Origin: Lactobacillus sp.
GTDB lineage: Bacteria; Bacillota; Bacilli; Lactobacillales; Lactobacillaceae
Length of the DNA: 64,000 nucleotides
Direction of reading: 5' to 3'
Assembly: GCA_030455605.1 (NCBI GenBank)
Contig: JAKDPD010000004.1
Span: 1 to 64,000, forward strand
A model generated the notes under the pieces. That model searched no databases, was not told the origin of the DNA, and saw only the letters and a list, made by a program, of their open reading frames with translations. The position numbers were made by a program, and so were the translations under genes. Below, in pieces: positions 35,743 through 44,101 of the stretch (the first letter of the stretch is position 1; every line of letters begins with the position of its first letter).

Positions 35743-36600
35743 TTAAATATCCTCCTCGTCACTCGCATCGTTACTCTCGGCAGCTGGACTATCCGGGCCA
35801 CCAGAATGACTACTACGTGCCATTTCCAATTGATAAGTTAATAAGGCAAAAATCAATGAAACTGCCGCAACTGAAACTAAGTTCAACTTCAACGAAGCAG
35901 CTAGCGTGAAACCAACTAAAAATGGAATAAAGTCAATTGGCTTATTGACAATTTGCCGTAATAAAATGGCAATCCCGACACATGGTAACATTGAACCTAC
36001 CGTAAAGAGTGTCTGCATTGGAATACCGTCCATTGGCAAAGCATTCCGCAAGGCCACAACAGCACTCGCACCAAGCTTAGTCATAATCAAAGTTGGCAAA
36101 AATGAAAAGAGCAAGTGTGAAATCCAAGGAAGACCCCAGTCAACCATATATAACTTGTGGAACCTACCTTGATCAACATATTTCCAACCCATATGTTGCC
36201 AAATCAGGTTCATCGTAGCTGTTCCGTAGAAGAGCACCGTACCAACCGTACCAACTAAAGTCCCCATGGACTTAGCTAGGTTAGCTGCATCGACACCTGT
36301 CTCCATTAAATGTTGTGACTGAACAGCTACCATTGCTAGCGGAATCCCAATATAAGAAACTGCGTGTACATCGGCTGAAACTGTCCCACCAGGTGTAACT
36401 AACGCAATGTAAACCAATTGCATCGCTACCCCACAGGCAATCCCTAACTGCACATTACCAAGGACCAGACCACAAACCAAACCACCTACTAGTGGTCGAC
36501 CTAACGTGTAATTACCAATTGAAGAGCCACCCATCCCAGGCATTGATGACAAACTGGCAAAAATACCTAAAATGATGGCCTGAAGCCAACTAATCGTCAT
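35743..36600 (-). CDS. PTS mannose/sorbose-family EIIC
   Basis: 285 residues, seven or eight hydrophobic segments, the sugar-translocating IIC subunit of a mannose-family PTS (LGRPLVGGLVCGLVLG and GGTVSADVHAVSYIGIP are family blocks). The C-terminal 25 residues are polar and acidic (ending DASDEEDI), which is unusual for IIC. It is third in a IIA-IIB-IIC-IID minus-strand operon and needs the adjoining IID, which is broken. The sugar is unknown; the divergent sensor cluster suggests a specific inducer. Confidence 0.9.
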   Translation of the reverse strand: MTISWLQAIILGIFASLSSMPGMGGSSIGNYTLGRPLVGGLVCGLVLGNVQLGIACGVAMQLVYIALVTPGGTVSADVHAVSYIGIPLAMVAVQSQHLMETGVDAANLAKSMGTLVGTVGTVLFYGTATMNLIWQHMGWKYVDQGRFHKLYMVDWGLPWISHLLFSFLPTLIMTKLGASAVVALRNALPMDGIPMQTLFTVGSMLPCVGIAILLRQIVNKPIDFIPFLVGFTLAASLKLNLVSVAAVSLIFALLTYQLEMARSSHSGGPDSPAAESNDASDEEDI

Positions 36601-36620
36601 TGTTACTTTCCTCCAAATTC

Positions 36621-37124
36621 CTACAAATTAAATTTATCCCTAAATTTATCCCAAGTTCCAATCTCAACATCTGGTAATAATTGGAACTTAACGGTATAGC
36701 CGGCCTGTGTCAATGCTTCGAAGCAGGCCCCTTCTTCAGGTGTAAAGGACTGATTATTACCAAGTTTGATTGTTCCCGGCCGATCATTCCCAGGGCCGAC
36801 GACAATTTGCTTAACATCACTAGGTACAAACTTAAAGTCAACTAACAATTGCTTCATATCTTGCGGTGTCTTGGTAATTAAAAAGTAGCGGGTGCTTGAT
36901 GCTAACACCTTGCTAGCAACACTCCTAAAATGATCAAGCGTCCAAACAAACCCCTTCTTGCCTTGGCTTTCAGCAGCTGAAATATAAGCCTGCTTCAAGA
37001 CCGGATTACTTGCAGCTAAATCATTAACGGCAATAATTCCATCACATGGTAATTCCTTAGCCCAACGAGTTACCGTTTGGCCATGAATCATCCGATCATC
37101 AATTCTGACAAATGAAACTGACAT
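36621..37124 (-). CDS. PTS mannose/sorbose-family EIIB
   Basis: 167-residue cytoplasmic phosphocarrier. The phosphorylated histidine is in RIDDRMIHGQTVTRW near residue 15, the IIB(man) signature. It passes phosphate from IIA to the sugar moved by IIC/IID. AAAGGAGGG precedes the ATG; the gene lies 21 nt after IIA. Confidence 0.93.
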   Translation of the reverse strand: MSVSFVRIDDRMIHGQTVTRWAKELPCDGIIAVNDLAASNPVLKQAYISAAESQGKKGFVWTLDHFRSVASKVLASSTRYFLITKTPQDMKQLLVDFKFVPSDVKQIVVGPGNDRPGTIKLGNNQSFTPEEGACFEALTQAGYTVKFQLLPDVEIGTWDKFRDKFNL

Positions 37125-37145
37125 TTTAATCCCTCCTTTGAATGT

Positions 37146-37583
37146 TTAAATATCATCATCATCGTCTGCTTGAGTGGTCAATTGAAACCGTTGCAAGGCA
37201 CTATTGCCTTCACTTAAGATACTCTGGCTAAGTGTCTCATTATCCATATCATCCATTGAAACAAGTGCTGTCAGCGCCATGGTCAAATTGGTGCCACCAA
37301 AAATCAAAGCTGTCCCCAAGTATCCGCGCTCCTGCAAGATACTAGTGAAGGTGGTTAAGGGACTCCCCCCGACGATGTCAGCCATGACCACAAACTGATC
37401 ATCCGGCCTAAAGCCTTTAACATCAAACCAAGTTTGGATTCTGGCTTTAAAATCACCAACCGCCTCACCTGGCTTTATTCCTAGCGCTTCAACCCGCTCA
37501 ATCGCATCACCTGCGAACATCCCTAATGACGTTTTTAATCCGGCAGCTAAGCCACCATGGCTTACTAGTACTAGATATTTCAT
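37146..37583 (-). CDS. PTS mannose-family EIIA
   Basis: 145-residue cytoplasmic phosphocarrier. The active histidine is His9 in LVLVSHGGLAAGL, and MADIVGGSPLTTF is a second family block. The start is ATG 37583 after GAGAGGAG; six further upstream codons in frame lack support. The tail ends in a run of five aspartates. It is the first gene of the PTS operon, with its promoter in the 204-nt divergent region. Confidence 0.92.
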   Translation of the reverse strand: MKYLVLVSHGGLAAGLKTSLGMFAGDAIERVEALGIKPGEAVGDFKARIQTWFDVKGFRPDDQFVVMADIVGGSPLTTFTSILQERGYLGTALIFGGTNLTMALTALVSMDDMDNETLSQSILSEGNSALQRFQLTTQADDDDDI

Positions 37584-37630
37584 TGCGAATACTCCTCTCA
37601 ACTCACACCATAATTATCAGTCATTTGGGT

Positions 37631-37687
37631 GCGCTTACATAAGTGCTAAATGTCACAAATTATTGCCTTTTTTAATGACATTTGTCA
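37631..37687. promoter_or_regulatory. Inverted-repeat operator candidates between PTS and sensor genes
   Basis: GCGCTTA/TAAGTGC (37631-37646, one mismatch) and TGACA-TT-TGTCA (37676-37687) are palindromes; a further TGTCA half-site lies at 37651-37655. CGGT-N4-ACCG occurs near 37734-37745. They sit in the short divergent gap and could bind the response regulator encoded at 40858 or another regulator. Confidence 0.4.
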
Positions 37688-37787
37688 TAATTGAAACATT
37701 GTTCAACTAGTTCTTAGTCTGTTACTATATAAACGGTCTAAACCGCATACATTATCTTGAATAGAAGAAAGTAGCAACCTCATAAAA

Positions 37788-38591
37788 ATGAAAAAAATCT
37801 TATTTACCGACATTGATGGCACCCTGATTAATTCAGATCATCAAGTGACGCCTTTAACAAAGTTAGCGCTTCAAAATTGGATTTCTCAAGGCAATTTATT
37901 TGTCCCCGTTTCAGCGCGTAATCCCGCTGGTATTGCAACAGTAGCCCGAAAAATTACGACTAGTTATGCATTTGGAGCGTTTAACGGTGGATTAATCTAT
38001 GATCATAAAGGACAATTGTTACAATCAATTACCATGCCCTTTACGCTTGCACAGCATGTACTAGCTACTGTTACTAACAAGTGTGGTAACGCAGTCAGCT
38101 GGAATTTATACGCCTTCAATCACTGGTACTGTTTAGCGCCAAAAACTGCCGCCATTAAACAAGAAGAAGCCATTGTTGCTAATTCTGCAGTGCCCATCAG
38201 TTTAGCTAAGATAGCGCACGAGCCACTTAAACGTGTCCACAAAATTTTATTAATTGGACCGCCAGCCAAGCTTATTCGCCTGAAAAAAATGCTTAGCACT
38301 CTCCTACCGTCTTTGGACTATGTTAATAGTGCGCCGCACTTGTTAGAAGTCGTCCCTCAAGGCGTAAACAAAAGTGCTGTCGTCCCTTTGTTAAGTGCCC
38401 ACTATCAAGTCAATTCAGCCAATACCTGGGCTTTTGGTGACAATTATAATGATGAAACACTCTTAGCGGCTGTCACTCACAGTTATTTGATGGGTAACGC
38501 CCCCAGTGACTTGAAGGCCAAGTTCAAACGCATCACTCGCGATCATGATCACGACGGAATTTATTGTGCCCTGGCCAAGCATTATGCGTAA
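37788..38591 (+). CDS. HAD superfamily (Cof-type) phosphatase
   Basis: 267-residue HAD-IIB hydrolase. Motif I is DIDGT near the N-terminus, motif II is the VSAR segment, the conserved lysine lies in the cap region (NKSAVVPLL), and motif IV is GDNYNDETLL. Cof-type enzymes dephosphorylate sugar phosphates or cofactors. It is divergent from the PTS operon and overlaps the following sensor gene by 8 nt, so it may act on the sugar phosphate delivered by that PTS. The ribosome site is weak. Confidence 0.85.
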   Translation: MKKILFTDIDGTLINSDHQVTPLTKLALQNWISQGNLFVPVSARNPAGIATVARKITTSYAFGAFNGGLIYDHKGQLLQSITMPFTLAQHVLATVTNKCGNAVSWNLYAFNHWYCLAPKTAAIKQEEAIVANSAVPISLAKIAHEPLKRVHKILLIGPPAKLIRLKKMLSTLLPSLDYVNSAPHLLEVVPQGVNKSAVVPLLSAHYQVNSANTWAFGDNYNDETLLAAVTHSYLMGNAPSDLKAKFKRITRDHDHDGIYCALAKHYA

Positions 38592-39567
38592 GGCCTTAAA
38601 AGCAATTTTGCTAGAACTCACTGTAGCTGGGATTATCATCAGTTTCTTCGTTTGGCTGGCCAGCGGCGCCAGTCAACATCCTCAATTAAAAATTGGGAGT
38701 AGCTATATGACAATGAATAATCCCTTTTACCAAGTTATTAATGATGAAATTGCTAAGCAAGTTGAACAAAAAGGCGATTTATTGAGTAATCGTGATCCTG
38801 GACTAGATGTTAATCGCCAAATCGAACAAATCCACGCATTAATGCGCAGTGGTGTGCGCGTTATTATACTGAATCCCGTGGATGGGCAAAATAGGAGGTT
38901 ATTGCAAGCTTTACAGGAAGCAAAACGATCTGGGATTAAGCTAGTCGTGGTTGACAGCCAACTAGCAAACAAGCAGCTGGCCGATACCACCATTATTTCA
39001 GCTAATTATCACGCCGGTGAACTCTGTGCGAAACACTTATTGCGCCAGCGGCAAAGTGCCAAAATTCTGTTGCTCGACCATTACGGTGCTTTATCCGCAC
39101 GAGACCGAATCGCTGGTTTTTTAGCCACGTTGCGCCGTGCGCCACATCCTCAGCGCTACCAAATCATTAATCACCTCAATAATTGGGGACAAGCCGAAGT
39201 TACACTACCAATTGTTAAGCGGCTACTAACTCATGGCTTAAAATTTAATACCATCATGGCGATTAATGATCAAATTGCCGTTGGTGCGCTCGCGGCATTA
39301 GATGCTAAAAGCGTGACGCAACAAGTTGATGTTTATAGTGTCGATGGCTCTAGTAATATGAAGCAATTAATTAAAACCAATCACGATGCCATTGCGACAG
39401 CTGCACAAGCGCCACAAACACTGGGGCACCAAGCCATTACCGCAGCTTATCGGCTATTAGCTGGTAAACCCGTGCCACACCGCATCGTTATTCCAGTAAC
39501 GTTAATCACGAAACGTAATCAACATCTTTACAACATTTCAGGGTGGCATTATGGCAGTATCTTTTAA
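38584..39567 (+). CDS. Membrane-anchored type-I periplasmic sugar-binding protein (sensor input)
   Basis: 327 residues: an N-terminal hydrophobic anchor (residues 8-24) and a type-I periplasmic-binding fold like RbsB/XylF (NPVDGQNRRLLQALQEAKRSGIKLVVVDS, MAINDQIAVGALAALDAKS). There is no lipobox. The start is ATG 38584, inside the HAD gene end. It overlaps the histidine kinase gene by 17 nt, an arrangement known from three-component sugar sensors in which the binding protein presents ligand to the kinase. The ligand is probably a sugar. Confidence 0.85.
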   Translation: MRKALKAILLELTVAGIIISFFVWLASGASQHPQLKIGSSYMTMNNPFYQVINDEIAKQVEQKGDLLSNRDPGLDVNRQIEQIHALMRSGVRVIILNPVDGQNRRLLQALQEAKRSGIKLVVVDSQLANKQLADTTIISANYHAGELCAKHLLRQRQSAKILLLDHYGALSARDRIAGFLATLRRAPHPQRYQIINHLNNWGQAEVTLPIVKRLLTHGLKFNTIMAINDQIAVGALAALDAKSVTQQVDVYSVDGSSNMKQLIKTNHDAIATAAQAPQTLGHQAITAAYRLLAGKPVPHRIVIPVTLITKRNQHLYNISGWHYGSIF

Positions 39568-40861
39568 AAAACTAGTTATTTTTAGGCGGATTTTATTGTG
39601 GTTTAATCTTGTGGTGGTCACTTTTAATGCAGCCTTATTTGGTGCTATCAGTCATTACTTAGTTGACCATCAGCTCAGCAGCAGTTTCATTGCGCACCTG
39701 AATCAACTACCAGAAAACCCAAACCGGATTTTTTTTGAAGCAAGCAGTGCATTCTTGCTACTGATGCTAATCATGACTGTTCGCCATCATTTTAACTTTT
39801 CTCAAACACTAACGAATCGGTTGCTTTTATTAGAATTTACCCTCACTTTACTGGTACTACTCGCCCTACGTTTCAGTTACAATGGCGTGATTCTACTCTT
39901 CTTTGTAGATTACTTTTTAGCTAAACGCCATACGACTGCTGTCCAGCAATTAGATTCTTGGGTCTTAATGCTACTGACCATCTTGGTAACCTTGTCACTA
40001 GCCGGACCCATTTCGACGACCCTGACAAGCTCACCGCAATTAAGCACTTATATCGCCTACCTACCCGCTAGGCCAAGAGCAAGCATTATTTTAGTTCGAA
40101 ATTTTCTAACGACCTTTAATTTGTTAGCTTTCATCGTTATCTTGATGCTATACACAATTTTTCTCATGAAACAAGAGAATCAAATCCGGATGGCACTCAT
40201 TAAATCAGATCAAGCAAACCAAGACTTGCAACATTATGTTGCCTTATCAACCCACATTGCCAAAGATCACGAGCGAAAACGGATTGCGCGGGACTTGCAT
40301 GACACGGTTGGACATGCATTAACTGGCATTTCAGCTGGTGTTAATGCCACTATTGCCTTACTTGATTTGAATCCTGCGGCGGCTAGACAGCAATTACAAA
40401 AAGTTGCTAAAGCAGTCCAAACTGGCATTGATGATGTGCGCCAATCACTCACCCAATTACGGCCCGAAGCGCTAGAAAAATCGACTTTTAAAGGGGCTTT
40501 AGATAAGATGCTCAGTGACCATGCCGCAATTTCGCAGATGAAAATCATTTTTAACTATCGCATTGCGGAGCCTAACTTTGAAAAAACCACTGAGAGCGTC
40601 CTCTTTCACGTGATTGAAGAAGCTGCTACCAACGCCCTCAGGCACGGCCATGCCAAAAGGATGATTATTACCTTTACTGAAACCAAGACACACTATCAGT
40701 TGCTCATCAGCAATGACGGTGTTTCTGCTGGTTCGTTTCAATTAGGCTATGGTCTCACACAAATGAAGGAGCGAGTTGCCATTATTGGGGGTAAAATAAG
40801 CTTTGATGGAAGTCATGGTTTTGAAATCAAGCTAACTATTCCCAAAGGAGACCTACTATGA
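39551..40861 (+). CDS. Sensor histidine kinase (NarL/HisKA_3 type)
   Basis: 436 residues. Five or six membrane segments occupy the first about 205 residues. The HisKA_3 H-box ERKRIARDLHDTVGHALTG carries His250. The ATPase domain has EEAATNALRHGHA (N box) and GYGLTQMKERV (G box). The external loop is short, consistent with reading the separate binding protein encoded just upstream. It overlaps the response regulator gene by four nt (ATGA). Confidence 0.92.
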   Translation: MAVSFKKLVIFRRILLWFNLVVVTFNAALFGAISHYLVDHQLSSSFIAHLNQLPENPNRIFFEASSAFLLLMLIMTVRHHFNFSQTLTNRLLLLEFTLTLLVLLALRFSYNGVILLFFVDYFLAKRHTTAVQQLDSWVLMLLTILVTLSLAGPISTTLTSSPQLSTYIAYLPARPRASIILVRNFLTTFNLLAFIVILMLYTIFLMKQENQIRMALIKSDQANQDLQHYVALSTHIAKDHERKRIARDLHDTVGHALTGISAGVNATIALLDLNPAAARQQLQKVAKAVQTGIDDVRQSLTQLRPEALEKSTFKGALDKMLSDHAAISQMKIIFNYRIAEPNFEKTTESVLFHVIEEAATNALRHGHAKRMIITFTETKTHYQLLISNDGVSAGSFQLGYGLTQMKERVAIIGGKISFDGSHGFEIKLTIPKGDLL

Positions 40862-41542
40862 TTAAAATTCTAGTCGCTGATGATCAAGAATTAATTCGTG
40901 ACTCACTAAAAATCATTCTCGAAGTGAATCCTAATTTTAAAGTCATTGCAACTGCCAAAAATGGTCAAGAAGTGCTCGCGCAATGTCAGATTGAATGCCC
41001 AGATATTATCTTGATGGATGTCCGAATGCCCATTATGGATGGTACTGTTTGTACCAAGTATGTCAAACAGCAATATCCTCATGCCAAGGTCATTATTTTA
41101 ACCACATTTGATGATGACACTTTTATTTATAGTGCCCTTAAATATGGCGCTTCAGGCTACTTGCTAAAAGGTGTTTCCAACAAAGAACTCTATCAGGCAA
41201 TTGAAACGGTTAATCAAGGCGGTGCTATGATTAATCCTGAAATAGCTAAAAAAGGTCTTTCAATTATTTTCAAAAATGGCACGTAGTAGCTACAATATTG
41301 AAGTTGATGAAACGGCGGCTAAACACTTTTCCAGAGGCGAGTTACGAATTATTAAACAAGTTGGCTTGGGGCGTGCTAATAAAGAAATTGCCAAAAAATT
41401 ATTTCTCTCTGAAGGGACAGCCAGAAATTATATCTCGCAAATTCTGGCCAAACTCAACCTGCGTGATCGTACCCAGCTTGCTTTGTGGAGTGTTCAAGAA
41501 GGCATTATTACGCAGCAATTAGGAGATACCGATGAAGCGTAA
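40858..41542 (+). pseudogene. NarL-family response regulator, frameshifted
   Basis: The receiver domain (Asp54 in LMDVRMPIMDG) reads from 40858 and stops at 41286. A LuxR-type helix-turn-helix (ELRIIKQVGLGRANKEIAKKL, GTARNYISQILAKL) continues in another frame to 41542. The shift is at the A-run 41272-41276 in the interdomain linker: five A now, four would join the frames. So the two halves would be made separately unless polymerase slippage or ribosomal frameshifting occurs at this run, or the extra A is a sequencing error. Confidence 0.85.
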
Positions 41543-42803
41543 AAAATGGGGTTATTGGATACTTATTGGATTGCTAGTGATAGCTTTTTTGACCTACCAA
41601 CGCTGGCGCCCGGAGCGACAAGAGTTAACTTTAGGATTATCCACGGGCAGTCCATGGGGTGTCCCTAGTGCTAACTCCTACAAAATGCTGAACTATTTAA
41701 TACATCACTTTAAACAGTCACATCCCAATGTCACGATCCATGTAGAATCTGGTATTACTAAAAGCGACTATGGTAATTGGTTAGCCAATAAACTACTCTT
41801 TCGTGAGGAGCCTGATCTTTATCTCGTCCCGGAAAGTGATTTTAACACCTTGGCCGCAGATGGCGCACTGCAATCACTGAATGCTAGGCTAGCGGCTAGT
41901 CGCACGAAATCACGTTTTTATCCAGCGGCTTTAGCCGCGGGGCAATATCATGGCGAGCAGTATGCCCTACCATATGAACAGAACCCTACCTTTATGTTGG
42001 TCAATCTTGATTTATTGAAACGACGTGGTTTGCGCGTACCGGGTGCGAATTGGACCCCGAGCCAATTTCAAAAAATTATCAGCAAAATTACCCGACCGTC
42101 CCACCAAATTTACGGTGTGACTGCCCGCTATGACTAGAAGTTAGCATTAGCAAGTTACCATACCAGTCTCTTTACAGCTAAAAATCAAGTTAATCTTAAT
42201 CAGCCACGAACCAGACGTGCGCTGTCATTAATGGAAAATCTCAACATTATTAATGCTGAGCAAAATGTTACTTCAGCTGATTTTGATGAAGGACGTGTTG
42301 CCTTTACCCCACTAACCCTGGCACAATATCGCAGTTATACCAACTACCCTTATTACGTCTCACGCAGCTTCAAGTTCAATTCGGCGATTATCAGAAATCC
42401 TTGCATTGTCAAGCATGCAGGAACTCCTCTAGCTACTGCGCTTTATGGGATTTCTAGCCGTTCCCACAATATCAAACTAGCCTGGGAATTTCTCAAAATG
42501 ATGACTACTGATTCAGCCGTCCAAACTAAATTAATGGCTGATAGTCAAGGCGCTAGCATCTTAAAAACGGTTGTCAAAAATCCCCATGCCATTAGTGTCA
42601 TCCAGACCCAAACAAATTCCCGTGCTCTTACCAGCGCCAAGCTTAATGAGATTCTCGAGACTGGTATCCAGTATCCTAAATTTCGAGGCTATTATCAGAC
42701 CATGGTCCAAGCTAACTACATTATTACCCAGGGAATAAAAGCCAATAACCTTGATACTAAGCTCTTCGAAATTCAATCTCAGCTTAATCATCGTCGCAAT
42801 TAA
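41532..42803 (+). pseudogene. Family-1 extracellular solute-binding protein, nonsense mutation
   Basis: A membrane-anchored (residues 8-22) sugar-type binding protein. The frame has TAG at 42135-42137, then continues in the same frame without further stops through to 42803 (423 codons in total). One change (CAG or TGG to TAG) explains it. It ends the HAD-sensor-kinase-regulator unit, overlapping the regulator by 11 nt, so it was probably a second sensor input. No permease genes are present, which argues against a transport role. Confidence 0.85.
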
Positions 42804-42892
42804 CGCATTCCTGCCTAATACATTGCCAAGATTCGCTTTTTAAGGTAAAGTTTCTTACATAAAGTAAGCATATAAGCTAATGGAGGTTCCAG

Positions 42893-43528
42893 ATGAAAAT
42901 TACAATTATTGGTGCAAGTGGCTTTGTTGGCCGGGCCACGGTTGATACAGCGTTAAAGGATGGTCATCAAGTCATCGCCGTTTCTCGCCATGGTGACTTT
43001 CCGGCTCACAAAGATTTGACCGTGATCCATCATGATATTAACGACTGGCAAGCTTTAGTCCCTCAATTAACAGGGACTGACTTAATTATCTCCACCTTTA
43101 ATGCAGGGTGGAAAAATCCAAATCTCTATCACGATTTTTTGGCAGGGGCACACGCCATTAATCAGCTCGCTAACAAGTTAGATCAGCGAATTATTATTGT
43201 TGGCGGCGCAAGTAGTCTATATGATCGTAAAACGGGCCACCAGCTTTATCAGGATGGTAATAAAGAATTCCAAGCAATGGTTCGAGGTGCATATGACCTT
43301 TATCAGGATGTTAAACACGACTTATCGTTCAAATGGACTTTCGTCAGTCCTGCAGTTGACCTAAACTATAGCGCACCAAGCGATGACTACAATGTTGGTG
43401 GTGATTATGTGCTTTATGACCATCGAGGCAATAGCCGCATCAGCGTTTATGATCTCGCTGATTTACTGATTAATGTGGCACCTAATGCTCAGCTCCTTCA
43501 TCGGCGGATTACTTTAGCTGAAAAATAG
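42893..43528 (+). CDS. NAD(P)-binding oxidoreductase, atypical SDR (NmrA/YwnB-like)
   Basis: 211-residue Rossmann-fold protein with N-terminal IGASGFVG and downstream NAGWKNP, VGGASSLY and FVSPA blocks of the NAD(P)H-binding (PF13460) atypical short-chain dehydrogenase group. Such proteins are often NAD(P)-dependent reductases or sensors; no substrate can be named. GGAGG precedes the ATG, and its own terminator follows. Confidence 0.8.
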   Translation: MKITIIGASGFVGRATVDTALKDGHQVIAVSRHGDFPAHKDLTVIHHDINDWQALVPQLTGTDLIISTFNAGWKNPNLYHDFLAGAHAINQLANKLDQRIIIVGGASSLYDRKTGHQLYQDGNKEFQAMVRGAYDLYQDVKHDLSFKWTFVSPAVDLNYSAPSDDYNVGGDYVLYDHRGNSRISVYDLADLLINVAPNAQLLHRRITLAEK

Positions 43529-43552
43529 TCCCATAGGTTGATTAGCATAACT

Positions 43553-43588
43553 AGAGGTAGTACCGTCTCATGACGATACTACCTTTTT
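43553..43588 (+). terminator. Terminator
   Basis: AGGTAGT and ACTACCT, with inner CGTC/GACG, form a hairpin followed by T residues. Confidence 0.88.
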
Positions 43589-43692
43589 GCTTGCCCTTAA
43601 GTGCTACGCATACGCCAAGCAAAGCAATTGACAGCTGAAACTGATATGATATGATTACAAGTGTAAACTAGTAATGCTTGGAGGGATTTACG

Positions 43693-44070
43693 ATGATACT
43701 CAGTCAATGGCTGGTTTTAATTATTGGTCTATTATTAATTGCTTTTACTGCATGGTGGTTCTTTGGAAAACGCCATAGCGTCAGTCAAGTTGCTGATCAA
43801 GTCGGCTCAGGACAAATTGGAACAATTACCGTAGCTGGTGGCTATTCGCCTGATACCTTAGTATTTAAGCGCGGCGTACCCGCAACGGTAAAATTCAATT
43901 TACGCGATTCGACTGCTTGTTTATCAGAAGTTAGCTTCAGTCAGCTTGGTATTAAAGAAAAGCTCAATCGCCAAGCCCAAACCGAAATTAGTATTCCGAC
44001 CGATAAAGCAGCTGAATTCAACTTTGCTTGTGGTATGAATATGTTCCATGGCAAGGTCATTGTTAAATAA
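43693..44070 (+). CDS. Membrane-anchored cupredoxin-domain protein
   Basis: 125 residues: one N-terminal membrane segment, then a cupredoxin-like domain. Potential copper ligands are a Cys in DSTACLSEV and the terminal CGMNMFHGKV segment (Cys, Met, Met, His). This resembles proteins encoded beside CopA/CopB copper pumps in lactobacilli. The start is ATG 43693 with GGAGGG; the longer frame is not supported. It directly precedes the copper ATPase pseudogene and probably handled copper outside the membrane for it. Confidence 0.8.
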   Translation: MILSQWLVLIIGLLLIAFTAWWFFGKRHSVSQVADQVGSGQIGTITVAGGYSPDTLVFKRGVPATVKFNLRDSTACLSEVSFSQLGIKEKLNRQAQTEISIPTDKAAEFNFACGMNMFHGKVIVK

Positions 44071-44101
44071 TGTCTTAAGTCGGAAAGGTGGTTAGCCAAG
44101 T

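Noticed and set aside
32884-42803. TAG read as an amino acid (suppressor or recoding) because oppA and the binding protein both stop at TAG
   Set aside because: Other broken genes stop at TAA or TGA or are frameshifted, and intact genes such as dnaN/yaaA use all stops normally; simple mutation is the better explanation.
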